From: an uncultured Spirochaetaceae bacterium
GTDB taxonomy: Bacteria > Spirochaetota > Spirochaetia > Sphaerochaetales > Sphaerochaetaceae
Reading direction: 5' to 3'
DNA: 64,000 nt
Assembly (NCBI GenBank): GCA_944389145.1
Contig: CALXLH010000014.1
Span: forward strand, 62,001-126,000
Shown one piece after another: positions 16,225 to 25,286 of the stretch. The notes below the pieces were generated by a model. That model was not told the origin of the DNA, searched no databases, and saw only the letters and a program-made list of their open reading frames with translations. Made by a program: the position numbers and the translations under genes. Numbering within the stretch: position 1 is the stretch's first letter; every line of letters starts with the position of its first letter.

Positions 16225-18226
16225 CAAGGATCTGGTCGATAAGTTCGTAAAGAAGATCATCAGGTACTCGGACGAGGACAAGGATAAGATTGCCTCGGCC
16301 GCGGTATTCGCTGCGAAGAAGCATGGAGATCAGAAGAGGAAATCCGGACAGCCTTATATCATCCACCCGATAGCCGTAGCGGAGATACTGATGCAGATAG
16401 GCATGGATGCCGATACGGTCTCCGCAGGCCTCCTGCATGACACCCTCGAGGATACAGATACCACAGAGGAGGAGATTTCCACCCTCTTCGGCAAGGAAGT
16501 CGGCGAGATGGTACAGGCGGTGACGAAGATAAGCCGCATCACCAATGAGAAATCGATACAGGAGGCGGAGACGATCAAGAAGATGTTCTTCGCCATGTCC
16601 AAGGATCTCAGGGTCATCCTCATAAAGCTTGCCGATAAGCTCCACAACATGCGTACCATATCAGGGCTATCGCCTGAGAGGAGGCGTGCATTCGCACAGG
16701 ACTGCCTCGACATCTTCGCACCGATCGCGGACAGCCTTGGGATGCAGACCATAAAGAGCGAGCTTGAGGATCTTTCGCTGAAGGCGCTTAAGCCCGAGTC
16801 ATACGATTATATCTCCGGCTACCTCCTTGAGAAGAAGGGCGAGTATACCGCGTATATCAAGCAGGTATCGCGAGCGATCGCGGAAGCCTGCCGCAAGGCC
16901 GGCATCACCGATATCGAGATCACAGGACGCGTGAAGCATGCCTACTCCATCTACCAGAAGATCAAGAAGAGGAAGAAGGAGATTGACGAGATCTATGATA
17001 TCCTCGGCATCCGCGTCATTTGCCAGACTACCGTCGAATGCTACACCATACTCGGAATCATCCACTCGACCTGGATACCTATAGAGGGACGCTTCAAGGA
17101 CTACATCGCGATGCCGAAGGCTAACAACTACCAGTCCCTGCACACCACCGTCCTAGGGCCGCAGAACAGGCATCTTGAGATCCAGATCAGGACGCAGGAG
17201 ATGCATAAGACGGCAGAGGAGGGAGTTGCCGCCCACTGGGCATACAAGGCTGCATCAGGCTCCGAATCAGGAACATGGAAGACCGTCGACTCAATCAACT
17301 ACCAGAAGATCATCCGTAAGATAAAGACGTGGTCGAAGGAGATAGAGCAGAGCGAGGACTTCATGGATGAGATCAAGAACGAGCTTCTGAAGGATTCCAT
17401 CGTGGTCTTTACGCCGCAGGGCCATGTGATAGAGCTTCCGGTAGGATCCACAGCCCTGGACTTTGCCTACAAGGTCCACTCGGAGATCGGAAACCACTGT
17501 TCCGGGGCAAGGGCTGATGGCTCCATAATCCCATTGAACAAGCCGCTTACGAACACGCAGATCGTCGAGATACTCACAAGCCCGAACGCTCATCCGAATC
17601 AGCAGTGGCTTGAGTACGCCCAGACCACCTCCGCAAGGAAGAAGATAAGGGCATGGCTGAACAAGAACGAGACATCTAATATCCCTATCGCGGCATCGCA
17701 GCCAGATGACAAGAGGAAGCTGCCGCCTGCCCAGGAGGCTCCGCAGAAGCCATTGATTCCGCTGATGCAAGGCCTCAGGTTCATCTCCAGGGATAAGAAA
17801 GGCACCGTCATAATAGGCGATAACAGCAACATACTCTTTGACTTCGCAAAATGCTGCAACCCCGTTCATGGCGATGACATAGTGGCATACATAACCAGGG
17901 GGCGAGGCTATGTCATACATAAGAAGGACTGCCCCAACCTGAAGAACATGCCGGAGGCTGAGGAGAGGATCGTGCCCGTAGAGTGGGACAGCCAGGAGCT
18001 TGTAAGGCGCTTCTCGGTTGTCGCCAAGGAAAACACGGAGCTCTTCGGAGAGATCGACAACGCAGTACGCAAGCATGGCGGGCATCTGATCCAGGGATCG
18101 CTTGACGCAGGCCCGGAAGGCCTCGTAGGCACATTCACCGTCAGCGCCGACAACGAAGAAGCGATGAAGAAGACCACCCAGGCCATCCGGCAGATACCTT
18201 CGATAAAGAGGATCCAGGGAGTCTAG
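16205..18226 (+). CDS. rel: Bifunctional (p)ppGpp synthetase/hydrolase (RelA/SpoT, Rel-type)
   Basis: Makes and degrades the stringent-response alarmone. The hydrolase HD domain has intact HPIAVAEIL and HDTLEDT (His78-Asp79). The synthetase domain includes GRVKHAYSIYQKIKKR, IYDILGIRVI and YQSLHTTVLGP. A TGS domain follows (VFTPQGHVIELPVGSTALDF), then a zinc-finger-like CCNPVHGDDIVAY segment and a C-terminal ACT domain after residue ~600. With the HD motif conserved and only one homologue seen here, it is probably bifunctional. Length 673 is a little under the usual ~730. It overlaps the convergent pyrophosphatase gene by 4 bases. Confidence 0.95.
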   Translation: MEQDFPNKDLVDKFVKKIIRYSDEDKDKIASAAVFAAKKHGDQKRKSGQPYIIHPIAVAEILMQIGMDADTVSAGLLHDTLEDTDTTEEEISTLFGKEVGEMVQAVTKISRITNEKSIQEAETIKKMFFAMSKDLRVILIKLADKLHNMRTISGLSPERRRAFAQDCLDIFAPIADSLGMQTIKSELEDLSLKALKPESYDYISGYLLEKKGEYTAYIKQVSRAIAEACRKAGITDIEITGRVKHAYSIYQKIKKRKKEIDEIYDILGIRVICQTTVECYTILGIIHSTWIPIEGRFKDYIAMPKANNYQSLHTTVLGPQNRHLEIQIRTQEMHKTAEEGVAAHWAYKAASGSESGTWKTVDSINYQKIIRKIKTWSKEIEQSEDFMDEIKNELLKDSIVVFTPQGHVIELPVGSTALDFAYKVHSEIGNHCSGARADGSIIPLNKPLTNTQIVEILTSPNAHPNQQWLEYAQTTSARKKIRAWLNKNETSNIPIAASQPDDKRKLPPAQEAPQKPLIPLMQGLRFISRDKKGTVIIGDNSNILFDFAKCCNPVHGDDIVAYITRGRGYVIHKKDCPNLKNMPEAEERIVPVEWDSQELVRRFSVVAKENTELFGEIDNAVRKHGGHLIQGSLDAGPEGLVGTFTVSADNEEAMKKTTQAIRQIPSIKRIQGV

Positions 18227-19851
18227 CTGTCAAGCACTCTCAGTATCTCAGGAAGAAGCTGCTTCTTTCTCGACAGTACTCCAGGAAGGTCGTAGACGCC
18301 TTCCTCCAGCCTGTCGTAGATCAAGGCACCTTCCTTCGGGAAAGGCGTCATCAGCAACAGGGAGGTCTCCCTTATGACATCCGTGATGAGAAGCATGCAC
18401 CAATCCACCTCGCGGGCAGCCCTGACCTCCTCCAATGCCTCAAGATACCTATCCTTTATCTCCCTGACCTCGGCAAGCGCCATGATCTCGATCTGGCCGA
18501 TGGCAAACCTCACGCCCTTCTCCGAGTATGATTTCATATCACTCTCGATGACAGAACGAGGATCGAGGTCCGCAAGGCCCTTCTCATCGGAGAAGATATC
18601 ACGGCAGAAGGCATCGAAATCATCGATCTCACCGATGGCTGTAAGACGTCGTGCGACGTGCCTGTCGTACTCGGTGGTCGTGGGGCTCTTGAGCATCACG
18701 GTATCCGCGACAAGGCCAGAGAGCATGACACGTGCAGTGATCCTGTCTATATCGGCACCCCATTTCCTGAACTGCTCGTAGACGATGCTGCACGTAGATC
18801 CAAGCGGCTCTGAGACGATGTAGATAGGATTGCGCATGCGGGGAGGTGCCAGCCTATGATGATCGAGTATCTCTATGATCTCAGCATCCTCTATCCCAGG
18901 CACGCTCTGCTCCGCCTCGTTATGATCCACCAGGATCATGCGCTGGCGAGGCTTATCAAGGAAGCAGCGGCGGGTGACGAATCCAGTCCACTCGCCATCC
19001 CGGAAGACGGAGAGCCCTCTGTAGCCGCTGTCCTGGAGCTTGCGCTTGGCATCATCGAAGAGCATGTCCCAGTCAAGCCTTATGGCCTCATCCTCCGGAA
19101 GGATGTCGGAGATGGGCGTAGAGAGGCGAAGGAGACGCAGGGTATCTGCCGTATCTATGAAGGAAAGATAGACGAACCCCGGATATGACGAGAAGTCTAT
19201 ATCCATGCGCGTCGGGTCGGACACCCCTGTTATGACTATTCCAGGGACACCTCGCTCCATTGCCGCAAGGATATGCTTGCGCCTATATCCCACGACAAGC
19301 ACAGGCTTCACCTTCAGCTTGTCCAGGCGCTCAAGATACACCTGATACTCCATCGCACCGACCATGTAAGGCGCGCGCACGGTAGCTGATGAGCCATGCT
19401 TGAGATACTCACCTTCTATGACCCGTTCGATATTATCCTCGGAAAGCAGATAGTTCTTCCGGCCGAGGCTGGTATTCTCCCTGAGGAAGAACGCGTTTAT
19501 ATCATCAGCGGAAAGAAGGCATCGATACGCACCATCATCGAGCACTGGCACGACAGACGGACGGCGACGTAGGAATATATCCATCAGGGTATATACAGGA
19601 TCGGATGAGGAGACAGACATCACAGGGCGCTTCTCGACCTCGCCGACCCTTGGCCTGACATCATGAAGGAATCGAGGAAGCTCTATCCCAAGATTACCGA
19701 ATACGCGCTTGGTATGGGCATTTGCCGGGCCTAGCATGACCGGGATATACTCATTGGCTGGATCAACCTGGTTCTTCAGTACCGCATATGAGTATGCCGC
19801 GCAGACCGAATCCATATCAGGATTCCTGTGTCCGGTGATATATACTTTCAT
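18223..19851 (-). CDS. ppaC: Family II manganese-dependent inorganic pyrophosphatase with CBS and DRTGG domains
   Basis: Hydrolyses pyrophosphate. The DHH fold starts TGHRNPDMDSVCAAY with the metal-binding H-x-P-D-x-D pattern. It is interrupted by a regulatory insert: a CBS motif (PVMSVSSSDPVYTLMDIF), a DRTGG-type domain (YLKHGSSATVRAPYMVG) and a second CBS. The DHH core then resumes with VDHNEAEQ and EILDHHRL, followed by the DHHA2 domain. Members with this insert are inhibited or activated by adenine nucleotides and diadenosine polyphosphates. At 542 residues it fits the subtype. TACCAT lies 6 bases before the ATG and there is no Shine-Dalgarno. Confidence 0.92.
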   Translation of the reverse strand: MKVYITGHRNPDMDSVCAAYSYAVLKNQVDPANEYIPVMLGPANAHTKRVFGNLGIELPRFLHDVRPRVGEVEKRPVMSVSSSDPVYTLMDIFLRRRPSVVPVLDDGAYRCLLSADDINAFFLRENTSLGRKNYLLSEDNIERVIEGEYLKHGSSATVRAPYMVGAMEYQVYLERLDKLKVKPVLVVGYRRKHILAAMERGVPGIVITGVSDPTRMDIDFSSYPGFVYLSFIDTADTLRLLRLSTPISDILPEDEAIRLDWDMLFDDAKRKLQDSGYRGLSVFRDGEWTGFVTRRCFLDKPRQRMILVDHNEAEQSVPGIEDAEIIEILDHHRLAPPRMRNPIYIVSEPLGSTCSIVYEQFRKWGADIDRITARVMLSGLVADTVMLKSPTTTEYDRHVARRLTAIGEIDDFDAFCRDIFSDEKGLADLDPRSVIESDMKSYSEKGVRFAIGQIEIMALAEVREIKDRYLEALEEVRAAREVDWCMLLITDVIRETSLLLMTPFPKEGALIYDRLEEGVYDLPGVLSRKKQLLPEILRVLDS

Positions 19852-19895
19852 GAAATAATGGTAGACTGAAAACGGTCAAAGGGGAAGGAGGCACG

Positions 19896-20336
19896 ATGAA
19901 AGCTGTGATAGCGAATGATCATGGAGCGGTGGATCTGGCCGCAAGGATCGTAAGGCATCTGAAGGAAAGAGGCATAGATGTCACATACCTCGGCACCGAT
20001 AAGGAAGAATCCGTGGATTATCCTGACAAGGCCGAGGAATGCGTGAATGAATACAGGAAGGGAGGCTATGACTTCGGAGTCCTACTCTGCGGTACCGGGA
20101 TCGGCATCTCGATATCTGCTAACAAGATGAAAGGAATCAGATGCGCCCTTCCACAGACAAGGTACTCAGCGGAGATGACCAAGCGGCATAATGATGCGAA
20201 CTTCATAGCGTTCGGAGGGCGCGTCGAATACAGCGAAGATCCCGTAGAGATACTTGATGCCTATATAGATGCCACATTCGAAGGCGGGAGGCATGAGAGG
20301 CGCATTTCGAAGATGATGGCGCTGGAAGGAAGGTAA
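19896..20336 (+). CDS. rpiB: Ribose-5-phosphate isomerase B
   Basis: Interconverts ribose 5-phosphate and ribulose 5-phosphate in the pentose phosphate pathway. The RpiB/LacAB fold shows NDHGAVDLA near the start, the phosphate and active-site segment LLCGTGIGISISANK, and RHNDANFIAFGGR. Length 146 is normal. The start has GGAGG four bases upstream. It is transcribed divergently from the pyrophosphatase and appears to be a single gene. Allose-6-phosphate or galactose-6-phosphate isomerase activity cannot be excluded from sequence alone. Confidence 0.88.
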   Translation: MKAVIANDHGAVDLAARIVRHLKERGIDVTYLGTDKEESVDYPDKAEECVNEYRKGGYDFGVLLCGTGIGISISANKMKGIRCALPQTRYSAEMTKRHNDANFIAFGGRVEYSEDPVEILDAYIDATFEGGRHERRISKMMALEGR

Positions 20337-20352
20337 GGATAGCCGTCGCGGC

Positions 20353-20871
20353 TCAGAGGTAATCCCTGTATGTACCTCTGACGTAATAATCGAGATTCAG
20401 CAGGGAGAATATAACGAGAACCTCGTTATTGACGGCATCATACCCTACCCCTGTCTTAAAGAGGCGCTCTCTCCTTCCCGTGACAGGGCTGCCTACGGTA
20501 AGCGGCATGATGGATATGACAGGTCCTGCGCCGTTATTATCGGTACGATAGAATCCTCCGATGGAGATAAGGGTGTTGATGCCGGAACCTGCGACCTTCG
20601 ACGCGGTGGACCGCCTTCCCATCATGGCATATGAGAAATCAAGGCCGAAGAGATTGCTCTGGAATGGATGGGGCACTACCTCGGATATCCCCCACAGGCC
20701 CATCTCCCAGCGTCCGGAAAGCCCTATGTTGATGCCGTAGGAAAAGCTTATGCCTCGCTCTGGCCAGCGGTACATCGAATGTCCGAACGACAGAGAGATA
20801 TCATGATGATCGGAGGCAGGAAGCGAAAGCGATGCTAACATAAGCATCAGGATGATCAGGATCCTTCTCAT
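20353..20871 (-). CDS. Small exported outer-membrane-like protein, last gene of the hydantoinase operon
   Basis: A 172-residue protein I cannot assign. It begins with a signal peptide (MRRILIILMLMLASLSLPA). The rest alternates polar and aromatic/hydrophobic residues as in short beta-barrels: ISLSFGHSMYRW, ISFSYGINIGLSG, FGLDFSYAMM, VLVIFSLLNLDYYVRG. GGAGGG is six bases upstream, and the ATG overlaps the preceding stop (ATGA). It is similar in size and style to the gene before it; the two may form a paired envelope component. Confidence 0.55.
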   Translation of the reverse strand: MRRILIILMLMLASLSLPASDHHDISLSFGHSMYRWPERGISFSYGINIGLSGRWEMGLWGISEVVPHPFQSNLFGLDFSYAMMGRRSTASKVAGSGINTLISIGGFYRTDNNGAGPVISIMPLTVGSPVTGRRERLFKTGVGYDAVNNEVLVIFSLLNLDYYVRGTYRDYL

Positions 20872-21383
20872 CTTCTACCCTCCCCATGGCCGAAGAAGTA
20901 TGAGAAGCGCAGCACATGCATTCCCCAGCCCCATCGGCCTTCCGTAATCGAATATAGCGCATAAGGCGAGAAGAACTCAAAGATGAAATTGGTATCCTGG
21001 AATGAGAATGGAGCTATGCCAAGCAGTATATTCCATTCATCAGGCATCCTGTACTGTCCTCCCAGGGATACCTTAGGCGCCCAGAGCATCGTATTAGGAA
21101 AGAGAACGTTGAATGGATGATCCGAAGTGGCGAATACAGGAGTAGATATCCTGAGATTAGCAGCCTGGAACACATGTCCATAAGGCGAAAGATCAACGCT
21201 CAGCTCCACATCCCCTGCATGCATCTCCCTATCAGGAGAGAAGAACAGCGCGATATTCAGCGCTCCATACGACTCATTCGGAGACTGCTCGCCGACAGGG
21301 GCAAGCGAGTATCCTATGGCCGGAGCGGATAATGCCGGAAATGCCGCGGCCACGATAATCAGAAGGATCAGGAAACGCCTCAC
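20868..21383 (-). CDS. Small exported outer-membrane-like protein
   Basis: A 171-residue protein of unknown function. I start it at a GTG (21381-21383) that has GGAGG five bases upstream, lies one base past the phospholipase D stop, and opens a clean signal peptide (RRFLILLIIVAAAFPALSA). An upstream ATG would overlap the previous gene and spoil the signal. The mature part has beta-strand-like stretches (VELSVDLSPYGHVF, VSLGGQYRMP, WGWGMHVLRFSYFFG) suggesting an outer membrane location. It is translationally coupled to the next gene. Confidence 0.55.
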   Translation of the reverse strand: MRRFLILLIIVAAAFPALSAPAIGYSLAPVGEQSPNESYGALNIALFFSPDREMHAGDVELSVDLSPYGHVFQAANLRISTPVFATSDHPFNVLFPNTMLWAPKVSLGGQYRMPDEWNILLGIAPFSFQDTNFIFEFFSPYALYSITEGRWGWGMHVLRFSYFFGHGEGRR

Positions 21384-21384
21384 T

Positions 21385-22665
21385 TCAGCCTCCATAATAC
21401 ATGAAGAGATAGGCAAGGAAGCTTCCCTCCTCTCTCTCAAGCCGCTCTGCCTCTTCCAGGGAAAGATGGAATGAGACCGGACGAACATCGTTATCGACAT
21501 GTCGCTCCAGGAGCCCAGCGATCTCTGGGCTGTCTATCACGAGCGATAGCTCATGCGAGAGTTCCATGGAACGGAAATTGAAATTCGTTGAACCGATGAC
21601 GACGTAGCGTGAATCAACGATCATCAGCTTCTCATGCATGAGAGGAAGGAGCTCTCCATCCTCACCCCAGATCGTAAGGCTTACATCGGCTCCGGTAGAC
21701 TCGATCAGCTCCGGCAGATAATGGTACATGCCTCCGGCCGCATAACCGCGAAGATCCACGGGAATCAGCATCTCGACCGATATGCCTCTATCTACGGCCT
21801 GGCGCACTCCCTTCTCCATATCATCATTCAGTATAGGAAGATATGGGAGCATGAGGATGTGGCTTTCAGCACTGCCGAAGAGAGATGCGAACATCCCGGA
21901 TATACTGGCCTCGCTTCCAGGTCCGCGATTGAAGAGATAAGCGTCATACAGGCCTGAATCATCGGGATAGACGGCGAAATCAGAATATGAGAGCTTCTCC
22001 ACGCTGGATGCGTTCCAATTATCCACGAAGGCATGCATCAGCGTCTCTGCGAGGGCTGGGGAATCAAAGAGATACATGCTGTCCCTCTGGGTCTTCCCCT
22101 CGCCGGCTCCCATGGATATGTAGTTGAGATTGAGCCCTCCGATGGCAGCAAGGCGGCCATCTACGACGACAAGCTTGCGATGATCCCGGATCACAAGCGA
22201 GATCGGATTGATCAGGCGCATTGCCGATATCGGCGAATACTCCAGGAGATGTACGCCCGAGTCACGCAGGAAGTACAGCGGAGTCATGTAGTACTGCGTC
22301 TCCGTCATGTCATAGGAAGAGGTACCATCCATTATGAAATAGACATCCACCCCGCTCTCAGCCTTTGCCCTGATGGCATCATAAAGGGGTTCGAGGTTTT
22401 CGGAGCTTGAGCCAAGGAATGTGGATATCAATATATAGTCATCGGCATCCTCTATGATCTCGATAAGGGCATGGAGCCATTCCGTGCCATCGAAGAACAT
22501 ATCCGGCATGGGGACCCTTGTCTTCTCTCCGCCGAATGCGGCCAGCTTCTCTTCCTGCGAAAGTCCATCATCCCATGCGATATCAGAAATATACGCATCG
22601 GTAGTAGTCGCGCATGAGGATAAGATCAATATGAAAGCAGATAGCAGGATGCCTAGACGTCTCAT
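21385..22665 (-). CDS. Phospholipase D-family lipoprotein (cardiolipin synthase-like)
   Basis: A 426-residue protein with a lipoprotein signal ending LSSC. Two HKD-type active-site motifs are present: HRKLVVVDGRLAAIGG in the first half and HEKLMIVDSRYVVIGS in the second, each with H-x-K-x4-D. The pair makes one active site, as in cardiolipin synthases, phosphatidyltransferases and periplasmic PLDs. Lipid anchoring with no multi-pass segments suggests it acts at the periplasmic face. It sits one base after the HAD-deaminase gene, which is odd company for a lipid enzyme; a phosphodiesterase acting on another substrate is possible. Confidence 0.83.
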   Translation of the reverse strand: MRRLGILLSAFILILSSCATTTDAYISDIAWDDGLSQEEKLAAFGGEKTRVPMPDMFFDGTEWLHALIEIIEDADDYILISTFLGSSSENLEPLYDAIRAKAESGVDVYFIMDGTSSYDMTETQYYMTPLYFLRDSGVHLLEYSPISAMRLINPISLVIRDHRKLVVVDGRLAAIGGLNLNYISMGAGEGKTQRDSMYLFDSPALAETLMHAFVDNWNASSVEKLSYSDFAVYPDDSGLYDAYLFNRGPGSEASISGMFASLFGSAESHILMLPYLPILNDDMEKGVRQAVDRGISVEMLIPVDLRGYAAGGMYHYLPELIESTGADVSLTIWGEDGELLPLMHEKLMIVDSRYVVIGSTNFNFRSMELSHELSLVIDSPEIAGLLERHVDNDVRPVSFHLSLEEAERLEREEGSFLAYLFMYYGG

Positions 22666-22666
22666 C

Positions 22667-23821
22667 TCAGCGTCTCATCGTAGGGAATATGAATGGATTA
22701 GGCAACAGTTCTGAGAGCAAGAAACGCCGCTCCGTGCCTTTTGGCGAGAAAAGCAGGATCTCCGTCTCAGGCCTTGAGAACTCGGCAATGACCTGCAGGC
22801 ACACCGCGCAAGGAGGAGCTGGGGGATCATCATCGGAACAGACGGCCAGGAGGTCAATCCCTATCGTCCCTTCTGCGGCTATTGCGGTGGTTATCGCATT
22901 ACGCTCCGCACAGATCGTGGCACCGTATGACGAATTCTCCACATTGCATCCGGAATATATCCTGCCTGTCGCAGCAGAGAGGACCGCAGCTCCGACCTTG
23001 AATGAAGAGTAAGGAGCATACGCATTCTCCCTTGCCTCTGCAGCCATGCGCCTGGCCCGTTCTTCGACGACTGATCGCGGCATCTTCCTTTCAACTGGGA
23101 GGATCTCATTCGCTCCATATACCGTCCCGTGCCCTTTTCCTGAGAAATCCGAGATGATGCTATCCAGCTCTTCTGCCGTCGAGAACGATGGTATGGCAGA
23201 GAGATCTGAGATGACCGCATCCGCGCCGGCCTTTCCGGCCATCTCTCCGTCAATCGTCGTCATCAATGAGACGACACGGCACCCGGCGCTCCTTCCGCTC
23301 TCTATTCCAGCAGCGGTATCCTCGAACACGACAGCCTCGCTGCCATCGATCCCAAGACGTATGAGGCACAGCTCATAGATATCCTTGCAGGGCTTGCTGC
23401 GACGCACATCATCGCCCGTGGCAATGACATCGAAGTCATTTTCCGAAAGGCCTATCGATCTGATGTTCTCCTGCACCTTCCATGAAAGCGCGGATGATGC
23501 GACAGCTGTCAGCATACCCGCCTTCCTTGCGTTCCTTACGATATCGACGGCTCCTGGCAGCGCGATATTCCTTCCATGCACCACCTCCGGATAGCGCTTC
23601 CTGAAATATGCAGCGGCATCATCATATGAGAAATCACGGATTCCCAACGTCCGGGCAGTATCGCAGAAGAATACCCTGTCCCCAGCCCCGAGATTGCCTT
23701 TGAACGCAGAGCTGTCAGCAGCGAATCCCAGAGAACGGAAATACTCGATCCCGATCGTGATCGAGATAGGCTCGCTATCAGAAAGGACGCCATCCATGTC
23801 AAAGAGGAGCGCTCGTATCAT
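22667..23821 (-). CDS. Fusion protein: HAD phosphatase plus cytidine deaminase
   Basis: A 384-residue two-domain protein. Residues 1 to ~215 are a HAD-superfamily hydrolase of the beta-phosphoglucomutase/nucleotidase type: LLFDMDGVLSD with nucleophile Asp8 and Asp10, and VVFEDTAAGIESG near the third motif. Residues ~250-384 are a homotetrameric-type cytidine deaminase: YAPYSSFKVGAA, NVENSSYGATICAERNA with zinc Cys304 and catalytic Glu306, and PCAVC with Cys338 and Cys341. Both active sites look complete. The reading frame is continuous. A combined nucleotide-dephosphorylating and deaminating role is inferred. The start overlaps the hydantoinase stop (ATGA). Confidence 0.88.
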   Translation of the reverse strand: MIRALLFDMDGVLSDSEPISITIGIEYFRSLGFAADSSAFKGNLGAGDRVFFCDTARTLGIRDFSYDDAAAYFRKRYPEVVHGRNIALPGAVDIVRNARKAGMLTAVASSALSWKVQENIRSIGLSENDFDVIATGDDVRRSKPCKDIYELCLIRLGIDGSEAVVFEDTAAGIESGRSAGCRVVSLMTTIDGEMAGKAGADAVISDLSAIPSFSTAEELDSIISDFSGKGHGTVYGANEILPVERKMPRSVVEERARRMAAEARENAYAPYSSFKVGAAVLSAATGRIYSGCNVENSSYGATICAERNAITTAIAAEGTIGIDLLAVCSDDDPPAPPCAVCLQVIAEFSRPETEILLFSPKGTERRFLLSELLPNPFIFPTMRR

Positions 23822-25185
23822 CGCTTAGCCCTTATGAACCTTCCGTCGCCGCTTATCCCAAGATATATGCCGTCTCCCATTACCAGCCGGCCACGCAGAT
23901 AGGTCATCACGACCTTCCCGATGACGTTGAATCCTTCATAGGCGGTGTATCCGGAAGCCGAATGAAGCGTCTCTGAGGATAGCACCCATGGCCACTCGGG
24001 AGCAAAAAGGACGATATCAGCATCGGATCCCTCTCTCAGGACACCCTTCTCAGGATAAAGGCCGAAGAGCTTTGCCGGCCCGGTAGAGAGCAGGTTGACT
24101 ACCTGAGATAACGATAGCTTGCCGCTTGAATGGGCGAATGTGTTTATCAATGGTAGTAGTTCCTCAGTTCCAGGAATTCCTGGATAGATCGTACGGCAAT
24201 CATCCGATGACAGCTTCTGCTCACGGGTAAATGAGCAATGATCCGTCGCCACGACCTGTATCTCTCCATCAAGAAGAGCCTCCTGCAGCGCCTTGTTATC
24301 CTCCGGGGTACGCAAAGGCGGCGTCATGACATAAAGAGAGCCATCCTCGCCTTCAAGCCTGGACTTATCAAGGAACAGGTAGTGAGGCGTGGTCTCTACA
24401 TTCACGGTTACTCCTCGGCTCCTGAGCTCGCGTACTGCCTCAAGGCCAGCCTTCGATGAGAGGTGTACGACATATATGCTCATGCCGATCTCCTCTGCGA
24501 TTCCTCCTACATATCTTATCGCGGCGGCCTCTACCTCTGCAGGACGCAGCGCCGCGTGATCTATAGGACGATGACCGCCCTTCCAGCCTGCGTTGATCTC
24601 CTCGATGAGCTTATCATCCTCACAGTGTATAGTGACCATGATGCCAAGCGATGAGGCAGCACGGAATATCTCCTTAAGCTCATCGCGCTTTTCCACGAGG
24701 TACCCAACATCACGGTATGTAGTGAAGATCTTGATAGTACCGCATCCTGCAGCCCTGATTTCCTCAAGCTCTGTCTGGATATCATCACGATATCCATAGA
24801 CCCCCTGATGCAGGGCATAGTCTATCGCCATTGGCCTCATCTCATGCCGGCGCTCAGACAATGACTCCAGCAGGGACTCCTTGTTATCATCGGCAAAATC
24901 GACAACGGTAGTGACGCCGCCGAACGCGGCAAGCTTGGAGCCCTCCTCGAAGGAATCCGCGGTCACGGTTCCTCTTGATACCAGATGGTAATGCGTATGG
25001 GCATCGATTATGCCGGGAAGCACGCAGAGCCCATCCGCATGGATTATATCAGTTCCCTGAGGAAGCCTTGACTCATCTATATGAGGTGCGATCCTTACGA
25101 TCTTCGAGCCATCGACGAGGATATCGGAATGCCTCGTCCATTCAGTATCTACGATCAGTCCGTTCTTTATCAAAAGGGTTGACAT
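23818..25185 (-). CDS. Dihydropyrimidinase / D-hydantoinase
   Basis: Zinc amidohydrolase that opens dihydrouracil, dihydrothymine or hydantoin rings. Metal and catalytic residues are visible: DAHTHYH (His63, His65), the carbamylated lysine in TIKIFTTY (Lys152), TIHCEDD and YVVHLSS histidines, and the aspartate in VATDHCSF. Length 455 is typical. It heads an operon with the HAD-deaminase fusion, pointing to pyrimidine breakdown or salvage. No Shine-Dalgarno is visible; a promoter places the predicted transcript start at the ATG. Other cyclic amidases (allantoinase, dihydroorotase) are less likely, given the HTHYH context and length. Confidence 0.88.
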   Translation of the reverse strand: MSTLLIKNGLIVDTEWTRHSDILVDGSKIVRIAPHIDESRLPQGTDIIHADGLCVLPGIIDAHTHYHLVSRGTVTADSFEEGSKLAAFGGVTTVVDFADDNKESLLESLSERRHEMRPMAIDYALHQGVYGYRDDIQTELEEIRAAGCGTIKIFTTYRDVGYLVEKRDELKEIFRAASSLGIMVTIHCEDDKLIEEINAGWKGGHRPIDHAALRPAEVEAAAIRYVGGIAEEIGMSIYVVHLSSKAGLEAVRELRSRGVTVNVETTPHYLFLDKSRLEGEDGSLYVMTPPLRTPEDNKALQEALLDGEIQVVATDHCSFTREQKLSSDDCRTIYPGIPGTEELLPLINTFAHSSGKLSLSQVVNLLSTGPAKLFGLYPEKGVLREGSDADIVLFAPEWPWVLSSETLHSASGYTAYEGFNVIGKVVMTYLRGRLVMGDGIYLGISGDGRFIRAKR

Positions 25186-25191
25186 ACATTA

Positions 25192-25220
25192 AGGATAATC
25201 CCTTTGCATGGGTCGTTCAA
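25192..25220 (-). promoter_or_regulatory. Promoter of the hydantoinase operon (leaderless-type)
   Basis: On the complement, TTGAAC (25215-25220), a 17-base spacer and TATCCT (25192-25197) precede the ATG by exactly 6 bases. The predicted start is the A of the ATG, consistent with the missing Shine-Dalgarno. Confidence 0.5.
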
Positions 25221-25257
25221 ATGATTTCCTCATGATGAAAATCAGCCGAAGCCCCCT

Positions 25258-25277
25258 AGAAAGGCAATCCCCTTTCT
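25258..25277 (-). terminator. Stem-loop after the response regulator gene
   Basis: AGAAAGG and CCTTTCT form a 7-base perfect stem with a 6-base loop, 10 bases past the regulator stop codon. A GC-rich CTTCGG stretch and then GATTTTC follow on the minus strand. It probably separates the two-component genes from the hydantoinase operon. Confidence 0.4.
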
Positions 25278-25286
25278 CTTCCAAGC

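Noticed and set aside
17291-18085. 264-codon minus-strand open frame
   Set aside because: It is antisense to rel within the TGS and ACT regions; no ribosome site.
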